29,928 nt of DNA, taken from positions 1-29,928 of the forward strand of contig JBGSNX010000015.1 in the NCBI GenBank assembly GCA_041739465.1. The letters are read 5' to 3'. The position numbers were made by a program, and so were the translations under genes. This document shows, piece by piece, positions 7,422 through 15,604 of the stretch. Each line of letters starts with the position of its first letter. Position 1 is the stretch's first letter. The notes beneath the pieces are model-generated. The model saw only the letters and a program-made list of their open reading frames with translations, ran no database searches and was not told the DNA's origin. The stretch is from BOKV01 sp041739465 (GTDB taxonomy: Bacteria; Pseudomonadota; Alphaproteobacteria; Rhizobiales; Rhizobiaceae).

Positions 7422-8222
7422 GTGCTGAGCAGACCGGATTTTCTGGCTTTCCGGTTAGGTGGTCCTGGACTTGGGAACCTGCTGTTTCCGGTCGGAAGGG
7501 CGCTAGTCGGCGCTAGTCGCACAGGGGGAGTTTTCGTTCAACCCACTTTGCGTCAGGTCAAGATTGGACCATTGCTTCGCTTTGAGCCGGACAAGCGCAC
7601 ATATGGCAATGTTCTGCATCATCGCTCGCTCGAGGATTGGAAACAGCGGATTGCCACGTTTGGCAAGCCGGCCGTGGACGAAACACAGGTTTTCAAAAAG
7701 AGCACCGCAGGATGTGTTGTCGAATACTCGGGGCTGAAGGACTATTTCCATTCCCTGAATGACCACCGTGATTTGATGACCGATTACCTCAATCAACGCG
7801 CCCGCATGGATGGCGCGATTGAGCAAACCTTCGACATTGCCGTGCATGTGAGACTTGGCGATTTTATCAAAGCGGAAGGCAGCAACAGTCCAAGTGTCAG
7901 ATCAACAACAGACTGGTATTTCGCAGCGATCAAAGAAGCACAAAAGCTGCTTGGAGTTCACGAGCCGAGGATTGTCGTTTTCACGGATGGAATGCCGCAT
8001 GAAGTCGAGATTTTCACCAAGGAATGGCGTGCTCAAATCGACCGGGGAAAAAATGCGGTTACATCCATGATGAACATGGCCAAGGCCCGGTGCGTTGTTA
8101 CGTCCCGGTCAACTTTTTCGATGTGGGGAACGTTCCTTGGCAATTCGCCAGCGATCTGGGAAAAGGAATTTGCCTTGGCTCCTTACTGGCCAACGCGGCC
8201 AGCCTTGGATCAGTTTTTGTGA
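7422..8222 (+). CDS. GT11-like glycosyltransferase, putative fucosyltransferase
   Basis: Protein of about 266 residues resembling the GT11 (alpha-1,2-fucosyltransferase) fold. The N-terminal donor-site loop is LGGPGLGNLLF, near the GGLGNQxF pattern, and HVRLGDF at 142-148 corresponds to the HxRxGD(Y/F) motif that binds GDP-fucose in this superfamily. ARCVVTSRSTFSMWGTFLGN near the C-terminus resembles the conserved end block. The GDP-fucose genes in the same cluster support a fucosyl donor. The start is uncertain: GTG 7422 places the glycine loop close to the N-terminus as in family members, but TTG 7395 and TTG 7368 (overlapping the previous gene) are also in frame and none has a clear ribosome binding site. 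Another GT-B enzyme with a peptide-O-fucosyltransferase-like core is possible. Confidence 0.66.
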   Translation: MLSRPDFLAFRLGGPGLGNLLFPVGRALVGASRTGGVFVQPTLRQVKIGPLLRFEPDKRTYGNVLHHRSLEDWKQRIATFGKPAVDETQVFKKSTAGCVVEYSGLKDYFHSLNDHRDLMTDYLNQRARMDGAIEQTFDIAVHVRLGDFIKAEGSNSPSVRSTTDWYFAAIKEAQKLLGVHEPRIVVFTDGMPHEVEIFTKEWRAQIDRGKNAVTSMMNMAKARCVVTSRSTFSMWGTFLGNSPAIWEKEFALAPYWPTRPALDQFL

Positions 8223-8270
8223 AACTGGCGATGCCACAAGCATGAACCGGGAAAAGCACAAGTTTCTGCC

Positions 8271-9731
8271 ATGATGCAGCTTGTCCCCTATATCGTCGCG
8301 GCTATAGCGGCAATTCTAGCCTTGTACCTGCCCCGCGGCAAAGACCTTGCCGTGGCTGTGGCGCTGGTACCCTGGGTTGCTTTTGACGTTGAGATCGGCC
8401 TCAGCATTGCCTCAAGTCAAGCCGTCATGGTGGTGCTCATCGCCAAATATGCGGTTCTTGGCTATTTGAGACCGGAACGTGTTCCCGGTAGTGGCTGGAT
8501 TTTCCTGTTTTTCGCAGCCGCGCTGGTCGCAGCTTATGTGACCATGAACTATGGTCCGGAAGTTCCGCAATTTGCCGGAGGCGGCACGATGCGAAACGGT
8601 TACGGGCGTGTGATCACAACGCTGGCGACGATGCTTATCACGTTCATTTTCGCAGCAGTCGTTGCAGTGTCCCGCGACAAAATTGAAGGTTCGAGGTTGC
8701 TGAGAACCTATGTGCTTTCCTGCGCTGTGCTGGCTGTTTTGGGTTTCATTCAATTGATGGTTTTCACAATGATCGGGATTGATATCTTCCCGATCAGCAT
8801 GTTCTCGCCGGAGGGACGTTCAGCTGCAGTTGTGCTGGGAGACACGGTGCAATTGCGGGTTTCCAGTTTCGGCGGAGAGCCAAAAGGCTTTGGCCAGTCC
8901 ATGGCCATCGCTCTCTCGTTCAACCTCTTGTTGGGCCCCCAGCTTCGATGGTTTCCGGCTTGGCGAAACGCTTTGTCGGCATTGTTGTTTTTTCTGGTTG
9001 TCTTGTCGGTTTCCAGTTCCGCCTTTGTCACGCTGATTGTTGTGATGACAATTGGCGTTATCCTTTCAAAAAACCCGATTCCATTCAGCAGGTTCAGGGT
9101 CATGGCCATGGGAACGAGCATCTGTTTGGGTTTTTTTGTGACCTTTTACATCATCGCGGCAACGCGCGATGTTTTGGCTCCCCCAGTCTATCCGGAACTC
9201 GATAGCCTTGTTGAGCTGATCTATTACGGCCTTACCGACAAAATCAAATTCGATGATACGGATGCGATCATCATGACCAGCTTTGTCGGCGACTACTTTG
9301 GGATCATGTTCGGTCGGGGTCTGGGCTTGACCCATCACTATGCCTATCAACTTGTCCCGCCACACCAAGCCTACTACCTCGACTTCACAGTATTGCCGGC
9401 GAAGTCTGGCATAACCCTGTACGTAGGCTATGCAGGCCTGACCGGTTTGCTTTTCATTGCAACTGCGTTTTCGAGCCTTGTGCCCAATCGTGCTTTGCTC
9501 AGACGCACTTCACCTGCCATGCATTTTCGGTTGATTTGTTCTGTTCAGGCTGTCGCCTTCGGCCTGCTGGCAGCATTGATGGTTCGAATTTACACCAATG
9601 ATATCATCTGGATATCATTGGCGGCATTTTACTCGATGGGTACTCTTGTCCAAAGGGGACATGATTTTCGCTATCAGCTTTCGCCTAGTCAGCGTTGGCG
9701 TGCGGCCAAACCCGTTCATTTGCATCGCTAG
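8271..9731 (+). CDS. Multi-pass membrane protein, probable O-antigen polymerase (Wzy-like)
   Basis: Integral membrane protein of 486 residues with roughly eleven or twelve hydrophobic segments, for example residues 2-20, 24-46, 69-86, 114-134, 144-164 and a cluster from about 235 to 300. A larger non-membrane loop at about 300-370 includes YGLTDKIKFDD, the size and place expected for the periplasmic loop of Wzy polymerases. A basic soluble tail ends the protein. Wzy proteins share little sequence, so the call rests on topology and on the flippase at 11396, the glycosyltransferases and the initiating transferase around it. It would join repeat units on lipid carrier at the periplasmic face. 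A paired ATGATG makes 8271 or 8274 the start. Confidence 0.72.
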   Translation: MMQLVPYIVAAIAAILALYLPRGKDLAVAVALVPWVAFDVEIGLSIASSQAVMVVLIAKYAVLGYLRPERVPGSGWIFLFFAAALVAAYVTMNYGPEVPQFAGGGTMRNGYGRVITTLATMLITFIFAAVVAVSRDKIEGSRLLRTYVLSCAVLAVLGFIQLMVFTMIGIDIFPISMFSPEGRSAAVVLGDTVQLRVSSFGGEPKGFGQSMAIALSFNLLLGPQLRWFPAWRNALSALLFFLVVLSVSSSAFVTLIVVMTIGVILSKNPIPFSRFRVMAMGTSICLGFFVTFYIIAATRDVLAPPVYPELDSLVELIYYGLTDKIKFDDTDAIIMTSFVGDYFGIMFGRGLGLTHHYAYQLVPPHQAYYLDFTVLPAKSGITLYVGYAGLTGLLFIATAFSSLVPNRALLRRTSPAMHFRLICSVQAVAFGLLAALMVRIYTNDIIWISLAAFYSMGTLVQRGHDFRYQLSPSQRWRAAKPVHLHR

Positions 9732-9736
9732 GTCCC

Positions 9737-9743
9737 AAAGGAA
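9737..9743 (+). promoter_or_regulatory. Ribosome binding site selecting a TTG start
   Basis: AAAGGAA ends 7 bases before TTG 9751 and begins 5 bases after the polymerase stop. It supports starting the FkbM gene here rather than at ATG 9661 or 9598, which would overlap the polymerase gene by 71 or 134 bases. Confidence 0.5.
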
Positions 9744-9750
9744 CACAGTT

Positions 9751-10485
9751 TTGATTGGTTTTCTGAAAGGTCTTCTGTTGAAAAACGGAATCCATGTTGA
9801 AAAGCGCGGGGTCTACAACGATCCGGATTTGCGGCTGAAGAGGCTCCTTGATCTGCTTTGTGTCGACACGGTAATTGATGTTGGTGCCAATGAAGGCCAA
9901 TTTGCCCAGTCGGTTTTTGCTTCCGGTTTTGGCGGGAAGGTCATCTCTTTCGAACCGCTTCAACAGCAGAACAAAAAAATGTCGCTTGCAGCTGCGAGGT
10001 CCGGAGGCCAGTGGAATGTCGTCCCGCCATGCGCATTGGGTCGTTCAAATGGCATGGTGGAGTTCCATGCTGCGCATGGTCATGCAGCAAGTTCAGTTTT
10101 GGCTCCAAACAAGACATTGACATCTTTGGGCGCGCACTACGGGACGCAGGAGAAAATTCAAGTGCGGCTCGTTCGGCTGGATGATGTCATGCAGGCCGAT
10201 TTTCCTGGCGCTGGCGAAACCTTCTTGAAGATTGATGTGCAGGGTTACGAGATGGACGTGCTGGGTGGTGCTGACCAGACGCTGGACAAATCATCAGGCA
10301 TCAAGCTCGAAATGTCCTTGAGCCAATTGTACGAAGGGCAGGCATTGGCCGAGGAAGTGCATGCATTGTTGATATCAAAAGGTTTCCTGCTTTGGGACCT
10401 CGAACCGGGGTTTCGTGACCGCGCCACGGGGCGGTTGCTCCAGTATGATGGGGTGTATGTTCGCAGAGACAGGGTGGTGAATTGA
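9751..10485 (+). CDS. FkbM family methyltransferase
   Basis: SAM-dependent O-methyltransferase of 244 residues. Motif I is VIDVGANEGQFAQS at 41-54, strand 2 ends ISFEPL near 65-70, and the FkbM hallmark FLKIDVQGYEMDVLGGAD lies near 155-172, followed by KLEMSLSQLYEG. FkbM enzymes methylate hydroxyls of sugars and macrolides; here the likely target is a glycan residue. The start is ambiguous: TTG 9751 has a good ribosome binding site and lies just after the polymerase stop, while ATG 9661 is in frame but overlaps coding sequence. The polymerase's basic tail in that overlap looks genuine, which favours 9751. The gene is followed directly by a second FkbM gene with a TGATG junction. Confidence 0.86.
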   Translation: MIGFLKGLLLKNGIHVEKRGVYNDPDLRLKRLLDLLCVDTVIDVGANEGQFAQSVFASGFGGKVISFEPLQQQNKKMSLAAARSGGQWNVVPPCALGRSNGMVEFHAAHGHAASSVLAPNKTLTSLGAHYGTQEKIQVRLVRLDDVMQADFPGAGETFLKIDVQGYEMDVLGGADQTLDKSSGIKLEMSLSQLYEGQALAEEVHALLISKGFLLWDLEPGFRDRATGRLLQYDGVYVRRDRVVN

Positions 10486-11399
10486 TGGGGATTTCCGAAA
10501 AATGGCACTCTGCGCGCGGCGCGCTGGGTGAAATCCTCGCGCCGTTGGCTTGGAATTCTTCAAGACTTTTTGGTTCGAAAGGAATGAAACGCCTCTCCAA
10601 ACAGCTTGATCCTTCAAGCCTGCGAACAATGCGAGACGCGCTGGGTTCCGACATGCAGGCAAGGGCGATATTCGACCAGTTGCTGATCGCTGCAGAGTTG
10701 GTGTCACAAATTGGCGAGCCCGGCGCATCGGTGGTCAAGAACAGGTTTTCAAACTGCAACGGTCAGTTTCTTCAAGACATCGTGGCTTTGCTTTTGACCA
10801 ATGAAAAGCGGAACGGATTTTTTGTTGAGGTTGGCGTTGGCGACGGACATTTCATCTCCAACACCTTGATGTTGGAGCGTGACCAGGGTTGGAGCGGCAT
10901 TCTGGTTGAACCGTGCAAATCCTTTCACAAAAGCATTCGTGCCGCTCGGTCGGCAAAGTTGGACATTCGTGCAGCCACATCGGATGGCGTTGGCCAGATC
11001 GAATTTGAAGAAGACTTGGGCAATGGCGAATTTTCATCTGTTGCCGTTTCGCAAACCACCACGACCGGCAAAAGTCGTTACCTGGTAGACAGCGCGAAGC
11101 TCACAGACATTCTCGACGACAATGATGCACCTGCCCAAATCGATTTTCTATCGATTGACACCGAAGGCAGCGAGATTGCCATTCTGAATGGTCTTGATTT
11201 TGCCAGATACCAGTTCTCGATGCTCGCAATCGAACACAACCATGTTCCGGGGAAACTGGCCGCCCTGCGCAAACTGCTGGAACCGCACGGCTACCGGCAG
11301 ATATTGCCTTTGATTTCAAAAATGGATGTCTGGTTTGCAGGTCCGGACGTCCATCCCAAGGCTTTTGAAGCGATCCAGTGGAAACTGCCGCCATTGTGA
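10485..11399 (+). CDS. FkbM family methyltransferase with long N-terminal extension
   Basis: Protein of 304 residues. The methyltransferase half begins near residue 92 with NGQFLQDIVALLL, then motif I FFVEVGVGDGHFISN at 112-126, ILVEPC at 139-144 and the FkbM block IDFLSIDTEGSEIAIL at about 219-234. The first 90 residues are rich in charged and polar residues and have no recognised domain. It is quite different from the FkbM gene before it, so the pair is not a recent duplication; each may methylate a different sugar position. ATG 10485 shares its A with the preceding TGA and is preferred over TTG 10482. Soluble, cytoplasmic by absence of signal or membrane segments. Confidence 0.86.
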   Translation: MGISEKWHSARGALGEILAPLAWNSSRLFGSKGMKRLSKQLDPSSLRTMRDALGSDMQARAIFDQLLIAAELVSQIGEPGASVVKNRFSNCNGQFLQDIVALLLTNEKRNGFFVEVGVGDGHFISNTLMLERDQGWSGILVEPCKSFHKSIRAARSAKLDIRAATSDGVGQIEFEEDLGNGEFSSVAVSQTTTTGKSRYLVDSAKLTDILDDNDAPAQIDFLSIDTEGSEIAILNGLDFARYQFSMLAIEHNHVPGKLAALRKLLEPHGYRQILPLISKMDVWFAGPDVHPKAFEAIQWKLPPL

Positions 11400-12751
11400 C
11401 AGCGCGCCCCTGGCAATTTGGTCGCCGAACAATCGGTGCGTTGCGCGGCAAGGTCGGCATTGCCGTGTTTGCCCAGGCGGGCGCTCGGGCTGCCTCTTTG
11501 GTGGCTTCGTTCCTCATCGTTCCGATGACACTGAATTATCTTGGAAATGAGCGTTTCGGCCTTTGGATGGCGGCAACCTCGCTGGTGTTGATGCTCGCTA
11601 CTTTTGGCGATGGCGGAGTGGGCAATTCACTTGTTACGTCGGCTGCGAGGGCAAAAGAGCAATCCGGAGCACCCGGTGTACGCAAGGTGCTGGCCTCAGC
11701 ATTTTCCGTGGTCATTCCGCTTTTTGTCATGGGCGTTATTGTCAGCGCGATTGCGGCATGGCTGATGCCTTGGCAGCGGATATTCAACATCAATGCCAGC
11801 CTGGCAAACGAAACCGCCTGGGTGGTTTTTACAGTCGGTTCACTCGTGTGCCTGGGATTTGTGGCAAATGTGGTGATGCGCGCCCGGGCCGGTCTTCAGC
11901 AATTGCCTGAGCTCAGCGCTTGGGAGGGAACTGCCAGTTTGATGGCCATTCCAGCCCTGGTTCTGGCCATGTCGGTTCAGGCGTCCTTGCCATGGATGGT
12001 GGCATCAGTACTGGCGGCGCCGCTCTTTGTGAAGTTCGTCAGCATTGCTCTCTTCTTCGTGAAGAATCCCCAGTTCTGGCCGGGTTGGAGTGACGTTGGC
12101 GCTGCTGGCGCGCGCGACGCGCTGGGCAGTGGGTCCGTATTCTTTGTGATTGCAATTTCACAAGCGGTCGCGATTCAATCAGACCAGTTCCTGATCGGGG
12201 CGATTGTTGGTCCTTCAGAAGTGGCAACCTACTCGGTGCTGCTGCGACTTTTCACCATTCCCTATATTCTTGCGAATTTGCTGTTTATGACGCGCTGGCC
12301 AGCAATTGCTGCCGCCTTCACCCGCGGGGACATGGACTTTGTGCGGCATGTTTTCTGGCAAATGATGCAACTGGGTTGCGGGTTGGGACTGGTGCTTTCG
12401 ATGGCGTTGGCCTTGTTCAATCGGCCATTGCTGGATGTTTGGGTCGGAGGGCAGATCGTTCCAGACAGCGCTCTTCTGGCTGGAATGGCGCTGTATTCAG
12501 TTTTGGTTGTGGCTGTCGGCGGCTTCTCGACCCTTTTCGTAAGTCTCGATGTCCGCCGGGCACAATTGGCAATCAGCCTTGCAATGATGGTCGTGAACTT
12601 GCCGGTGTCGGTGGTTCTGATCCATCAGATAGGCGCCGCAGGCGCAATTTGGGGAACTGCCTTTGCCTATACGATTTGCATGCTGGTTCCATATTTTTGG
12701 TTGACAAGAAGCCACTTGGCCATCGCCAAGGTTATTGTTGCAAAGGGATGA
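11396..12751 (+). CDS. Polysaccharide flippase of the MOP superfamily (Wzx-like)
   Basis: Integral membrane protein of 451 residues with about twelve hydrophobic helices. After a basic cytoplasmic N-terminus (RPWQFGRRTIGALRGK) comes the flippase-type segment AGARAASLVASFLIVPMTLNYLG and then ERFGLWMAATSLVLMLATFGDGGVGNSLV, a pattern common in Wzx and RfbX proteins. It would move the undecaprenyl-linked repeat unit across the inner membrane to the polymerase at 8271. The GTG start overlaps the stop of the methyltransferase gene (GTGA); GTG 11378 is a longer alternative. It ends the first tightly packed block, followed by a 151-bp gap. Confidence 0.85.
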   Translation: MTARPWQFGRRTIGALRGKVGIAVFAQAGARAASLVASFLIVPMTLNYLGNERFGLWMAATSLVLMLATFGDGGVGNSLVTSAARAKEQSGAPGVRKVLASAFSVVIPLFVMGVIVSAIAAWLMPWQRIFNINASLANETAWVVFTVGSLVCLGFVANVVMRARAGLQQLPELSAWEGTASLMAIPALVLAMSVQASLPWMVASVLAAPLFVKFVSIALFFVKNPQFWPGWSDVGAAGARDALGSGSVFFVIAISQAVAIQSDQFLIGAIVGPSEVATYSVLLRLFTIPYILANLLFMTRWPAIAAAFTRGDMDFVRHVFWQMMQLGCGLGLVLSMALALFNRPLLDVWVGGQIVPDSALLAGMALYSVLVVAVGGFSTLFVSLDVRRAQLAISLAMMVVNLPVSVVLIHQIGAAGAIWGTAFAYTICMLVPYFWLTRSHLAIAKVIVAKG

Positions 12752-12902
12752 ACCTCGTACACGGCGTTGCGATCTCGTCGGCCGACGCATGAACAAATTG
12801 AGAGGCAGGATGCGACGCTGCAATGCCGAACAACTCAGCACCTTCTGGACCTTTTAATTTGCTGCCTCATTCTCTTGAACTTGGAAGACCCGACAGAACC
12901 CC
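12752..12902 (+). other. 151-bp gap inside the biosynthetic run
   Basis: This is the longest gap in the + strand run. It holds a 22-codon ATG reading frame (12789-12857) without a ribosome binding site and a loose 7-base inverted repeat (12802-12808 with 12862-12868). No convincing promoter or terminator was seen; it may be a remnant of rearrangement or hold an internal promoter. Confidence 0.5.
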
Positions 12903-13670
12903 ATGAAAATTTCAGTTGTCACGGTCTCATATAACCAAAAGGCTTTTCTTGGGGCCTGCATCGATTCGGTCGCTGCCCAGGAAGGACCGATCGAGCATAT
13001 AATTTGCGATCCTGGGTCCACAGATGGATCACGCGACTTGATCGCAAGTCGCCGTGATCATTTTGCCGCTATCGTTCTAGACAAGGACGAGGGCCCAGCC
13101 GACGGTCTGAACAAGGGGTTTGCCCATGCGACAGGAGATATCTTCTATTATCTCAATTCCGACGACATAGTTCTACCCGGTGCATTTGCGCAGGCGCGCG
13201 AGCAATTTGTCCGCCGCCCCGGTTGTGATGTCATTTTTGGGGATGGGTTCATGCTGGACCAACAAGGTAATCCGTTCCACCACGTCCGTTCGTCACCGTT
13301 CATATCTGCCTACGCTTATTGCTGCGGCGGTGCGACGCTGATGCAGCAGGCGACCTTTTTCCGGGCGCTGGCTTTTCGGCGCGCTGGGGGTTTCAACATT
13401 GGCAATCGGGCCTGCTGGGACGGGGAATTGCTTGCGCAGTTGTCACGCTCCGGTGCGGTTTTCAAGCATGTACCTGCCGACTGGGGGGGCTTCCGGCTGC
13501 ACGACAATTCCTTGTCGGGCGGGGGCAACGCGCAAGTGGAAGAACGTTACCGCAATGAGAAGAAGCGGATGTTCCGCGAAGCATACGGGCGCGAAATCGG
13601 CGTCATGGATTATGTCGCACGCTATGCGTGGCAGGCGGTGAACGCAGTGGCTAAGCGAATTGGTGCATAA
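12903..13670 (+). CDS. GT2 family glycosyltransferase (WcaE/WfgS-like)
   Basis: Glycosyltransferase of 255 residues, GT-A fold. It begins MKISVVTVSYNQ, has a slightly unusual nucleotide-binding strand IICDPGSTDGS at 33-43 (Pro where Gly is usual) and the metal-binding YLNSDD at 83-88. The later block YCCGGATLMQQATFF and RRAGGFN near 139-163 matches the acceptor-side region of this GT2 branch. It resembles the GT2 at 1647 in family but not closely enough to be a duplicate. A GGAAGA about 14 bases upstream is the only ribosome binding site candidate. Sugar specificity unknown. Confidence 0.9.
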   Translation: MKISVVTVSYNQKAFLGACIDSVAAQEGPIEHIICDPGSTDGSRDLIASRRDHFAAIVLDKDEGPADGLNKGFAHATGDIFYYLNSDDIVLPGAFAQAREQFVRRPGCDVIFGDGFMLDQQGNPFHHVRSSPFISAYAYCCGGATLMQQATFFRALAFRRAGGFNIGNRACWDGELLAQLSRSGAVFKHVPADWGGFRLHDNSLSGGGNAQVEERYRNEKKRMFREAYGREIGVMDYVARYAWQAVNAVAKRIGA

Positions 13671-13676
13671 CGTGCA

Positions 13677-13704
13677 TCTACGTAGACCTGCTTGTGCAAG
13701 CAGG
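13677..13704. promoter_or_regulatory. Two abutting palindromes before the CDP-sugar module
   Basis: A perfect 10-base palindrome TCTACGTAGA (13677-13686) is followed without a gap by a perfect 18-base palindrome of two 8-base arms CCTGCTTG and CAAGCAGG around TG (13687-13704). There is no T-run after it, so an intrinsic terminator is unlikely. It could be a protein-binding operator or an RNA hairpin just ahead of the ribosome binding site of rfbF (AAGGCGGAG, 13711-13719). Confidence 0.5.
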
Positions 13705-13726
13705 GCAATAAAGGCGGAGAAACAGG

Positions 13727-14506
13727 GTGAAAACCATCATTCTAGCAGGCGGTCAGGGTACACGGATCCGCGAAGAGACCCATGCAAGGCCCAAGCCGAT
13801 GCTTGAGGTTGGTGGCCATCCGCTGCTTTGGCACATCATGCAAACCTACGTGCATCACGGGCATGACGAATTCATCGTTTGCCTTGGTTATCTGGGAAAT
13901 GTCATCCGTGAGTATTTCCTGAACTATGACAGAATTGCCCGGGACGTGACCGTGTCATTGGGCGAAAACCCGAATGTCGAATTTCATCAGCCGAAGGGTT
14001 CGGCCCAGCTCAAGGTTACTCTTGCCGAAACAGGCCCAAACACCATGACAGGCGGGCGCATCGCACGCGCTGCCGCTTACTTGGCGGATGACGACACATT
14101 CATGGTTACTTATGGCGACGGGCTTTCCGATGTGGACATCTCGAAGCTGTTGGCGTTTCATCGGGCGCATGGCCGGATTGGAACCGTCACGGCAGTGCAG
14201 CCTGAATCACGGTTCGGCATCCTTGATCTCAGCGATGACGGAACCGTCAACAGATTCATTGAAAAGCCGAAGCTTGATGGTTGGATCAATGCCGGTTTTT
14301 TTGTCTTCAACCGCGAGTTCCTTGAATATTTGGGCGGCGATGACAGCGTTCTGGAGAAGGCTCCGTTGGAGAAGCTTGCTGCAGATGGCCAATTGGTCTG
14401 CTACCGCCATCCCGGCTTTTTCTATGCCATGGATACATTCCGCGAATACCAGTTGCTGAACGAAATGTGGAACCGTGGCGAAGCGCCTTGGAAAGTGTGG
14501 CAATGA
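13727..14506 (+). CDS. rfbF: Glucose-1-phosphate cytidylyltransferase
   Basis: Makes CDP-D-glucose from CTP and glucose-1-phosphate, the entry step to CDP-linked deoxysugars (also called ddhA or ascA). It has 259 residues, normal for the family. The nucleotidyltransferase signature LAGGQGTRIREET is at 7-18 with the substrate Lys in RPKPMLEVGG near 21-30; TYGDGLSDVDI near 125-135 carries the metal-binding Asp, and the family block RFGILDLSDDGTV and FYAMDTFREYQLLNEMW ends it. The GTG start has a good ribosome binding site AAGGCGGAG. Its stop overlaps the start of rfbG (ATGA), so the two are probably translated together. Confidence 0.95.
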   Translation: MKTIILAGGQGTRIREETHARPKPMLEVGGHPLLWHIMQTYVHHGHDEFIVCLGYLGNVIREYFLNYDRIARDVTVSLGENPNVEFHQPKGSAQLKVTLAETGPNTMTGGRIARAAAYLADDDTFMVTYGDGLSDVDISKLLAFHRAHGRIGTVTAVQPESRFGILDLSDDGTVNRFIEKPKLDGWINAGFFVFNREFLEYLGGDDSVLEKAPLEKLAADGQLVCYRHPGFFYAMDTFREYQLLNEMWNRGEAPWKVWQ

Positions 14507-15600
14507 ACTCGTTTGAGTGCTTCAAGGGTCGCAACGTCCTGTTGACCGGCCACACCGGTTTCAAAGGCTCTTGGATGACAATCTGGCTGGAAATGCTGGG
14601 TGCCAAAGTCACTGGCTTTTCGCTGCCCCAACCGACGCAGCCAGGAAATTTTTCCAGCAGCAATGTCGCCGCTCTGCTGGAGAGCAACATTGTGGACGAC
14701 ATCCGAAACCTGCCCGCGCTCGAGAAAGCTGTTGCGCAATGTGCACCTGATTTCATTTTTCACATGGCTGCCCAGCCGATTGTCAGCGAGGGCTATCGCG
14801 ATCCCGTCGCAAACTTCGATGTGAATGTGATGGGCACCGTCAATCTGCTTGAGGCGGTTCGTCGGTACGCTGGCAAATGCAATGTTGTCATCGTCTCCAG
14901 CGACAAATGCTATGACAACCGCGAACAGGTTTGGGGTTACCGCGAATGCGACCCCATGGGCGGACATGATCCTTACAGCGCAAGCAAGGGCTGCGCTGAG
15001 CTCGTGTCGGCCAGTTACCGTTCATCCTATTTTTCGCCTGCCGATATTGATCGGCACGGCGTCAAATTGGCCACTGCAAGGGCTGGAAATGTGGTTGGCG
15101 GTGGCGACTGGGCACTTGATCGACTTGTACCAGATATTGCCCGTGCGCTGGCGGAAGGGCGTCCAGTGGAATTGCGCCGTCCAGGCTCCGTGCGTCCATG
15201 GCAGCATGTCCTGGAGCCATTGAGCGGGTATTTGATGCTGGCCTCGCGTCTTGACCAAAATGACGGCATTCGATTCGCCGAGGGGTGGAACTTCGGACCG
15301 CTGGCGCCTTCTGCGGTGACAGTGGGCGAGATTGCCGACTTGATGATTGAAGTCTGGGGAAATGGGTCGCGTACTGCCACCAGCCGCAATGACATACCAT
15401 CGGAGGCAGGTATCCTTCGGCTTTCCATTGACAAGGCGATCAGCGAACTCGGGTGGAAGCCATGTTGGGATGTGCGCGAAACAATCGAACGCACTACCCG
15501 CTGGTACAAAGAATTCTACAGTGGAGCAAAACAAATGCTCGATACCTCCCGGCAGGAGATAACCGAGTATCAGGCCGACATGGTCACTGGGCGGACCTGA
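14503..15600 (+). CDS. rfbG: CDP-glucose 4,6-dehydratase
   Basis: Converts CDP-D-glucose to CDP-4-keto-6-deoxy-D-glucose with a tightly bound NAD. It has 365 residues, normal for the family. TGHTGFKGSW at 15-24 is a signature specific to this dehydratase, SSDKCYDN at 132-139 holds the catalytic Asp/Lys context, and the YxxxK is Tyr158/Lys162 in HDPYSASK. Further family blocks are TARAGNVVGGGDWALDRLVPD and RPGSVRPWQHVLEPLSGYL. The ATG overlaps the rfbF stop and is preferred over an upstream GTG at 14467. It feeds the reductase at 15605. Confidence 0.96.
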   Translation: MNSFECFKGRNVLLTGHTGFKGSWMTIWLEMLGAKVTGFSLPQPTQPGNFSSSNVAALLESNIVDDIRNLPALEKAVAQCAPDFIFHMAAQPIVSEGYRDPVANFDVNVMGTVNLLEAVRRYAGKCNVVIVSSDKCYDNREQVWGYRECDPMGGHDPYSASKGCAELVSASYRSSYFSPADIDRHGVKLATARAGNVVGGGDWALDRLVPDIARALAEGRPVELRRPGSVRPWQHVLEPLSGYLMLASRLDQNDGIRFAEGWNFGPLAPSAVTVGEIADLMIEVWGNGSRTATSRNDIPSEAGILRLSIDKAISELGWKPCWDVRETIERTTRWYKEFYSGAKQMLDTSRQEITEYQADMVTGRT

Positions 15601-15604
15601 CGAA

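Noticed and set aside
7499..7518. A 10-base tandem direct repeat (GGCGCTAGTC twice) suggesting a frameshift in the GT11-like gene
   Set aside because: The protein spacing between the glycine loop and the following conserved Pro-Thr looks normal for the family and the frame stays intact to the C-terminal motifs.
12789..12857. A 22-codon ATG frame in the 151-bp gap as a possible leader peptide
   Set aside because: No ribosome binding site, no attenuator hairpins after it and no codon bias that points to a known leader.
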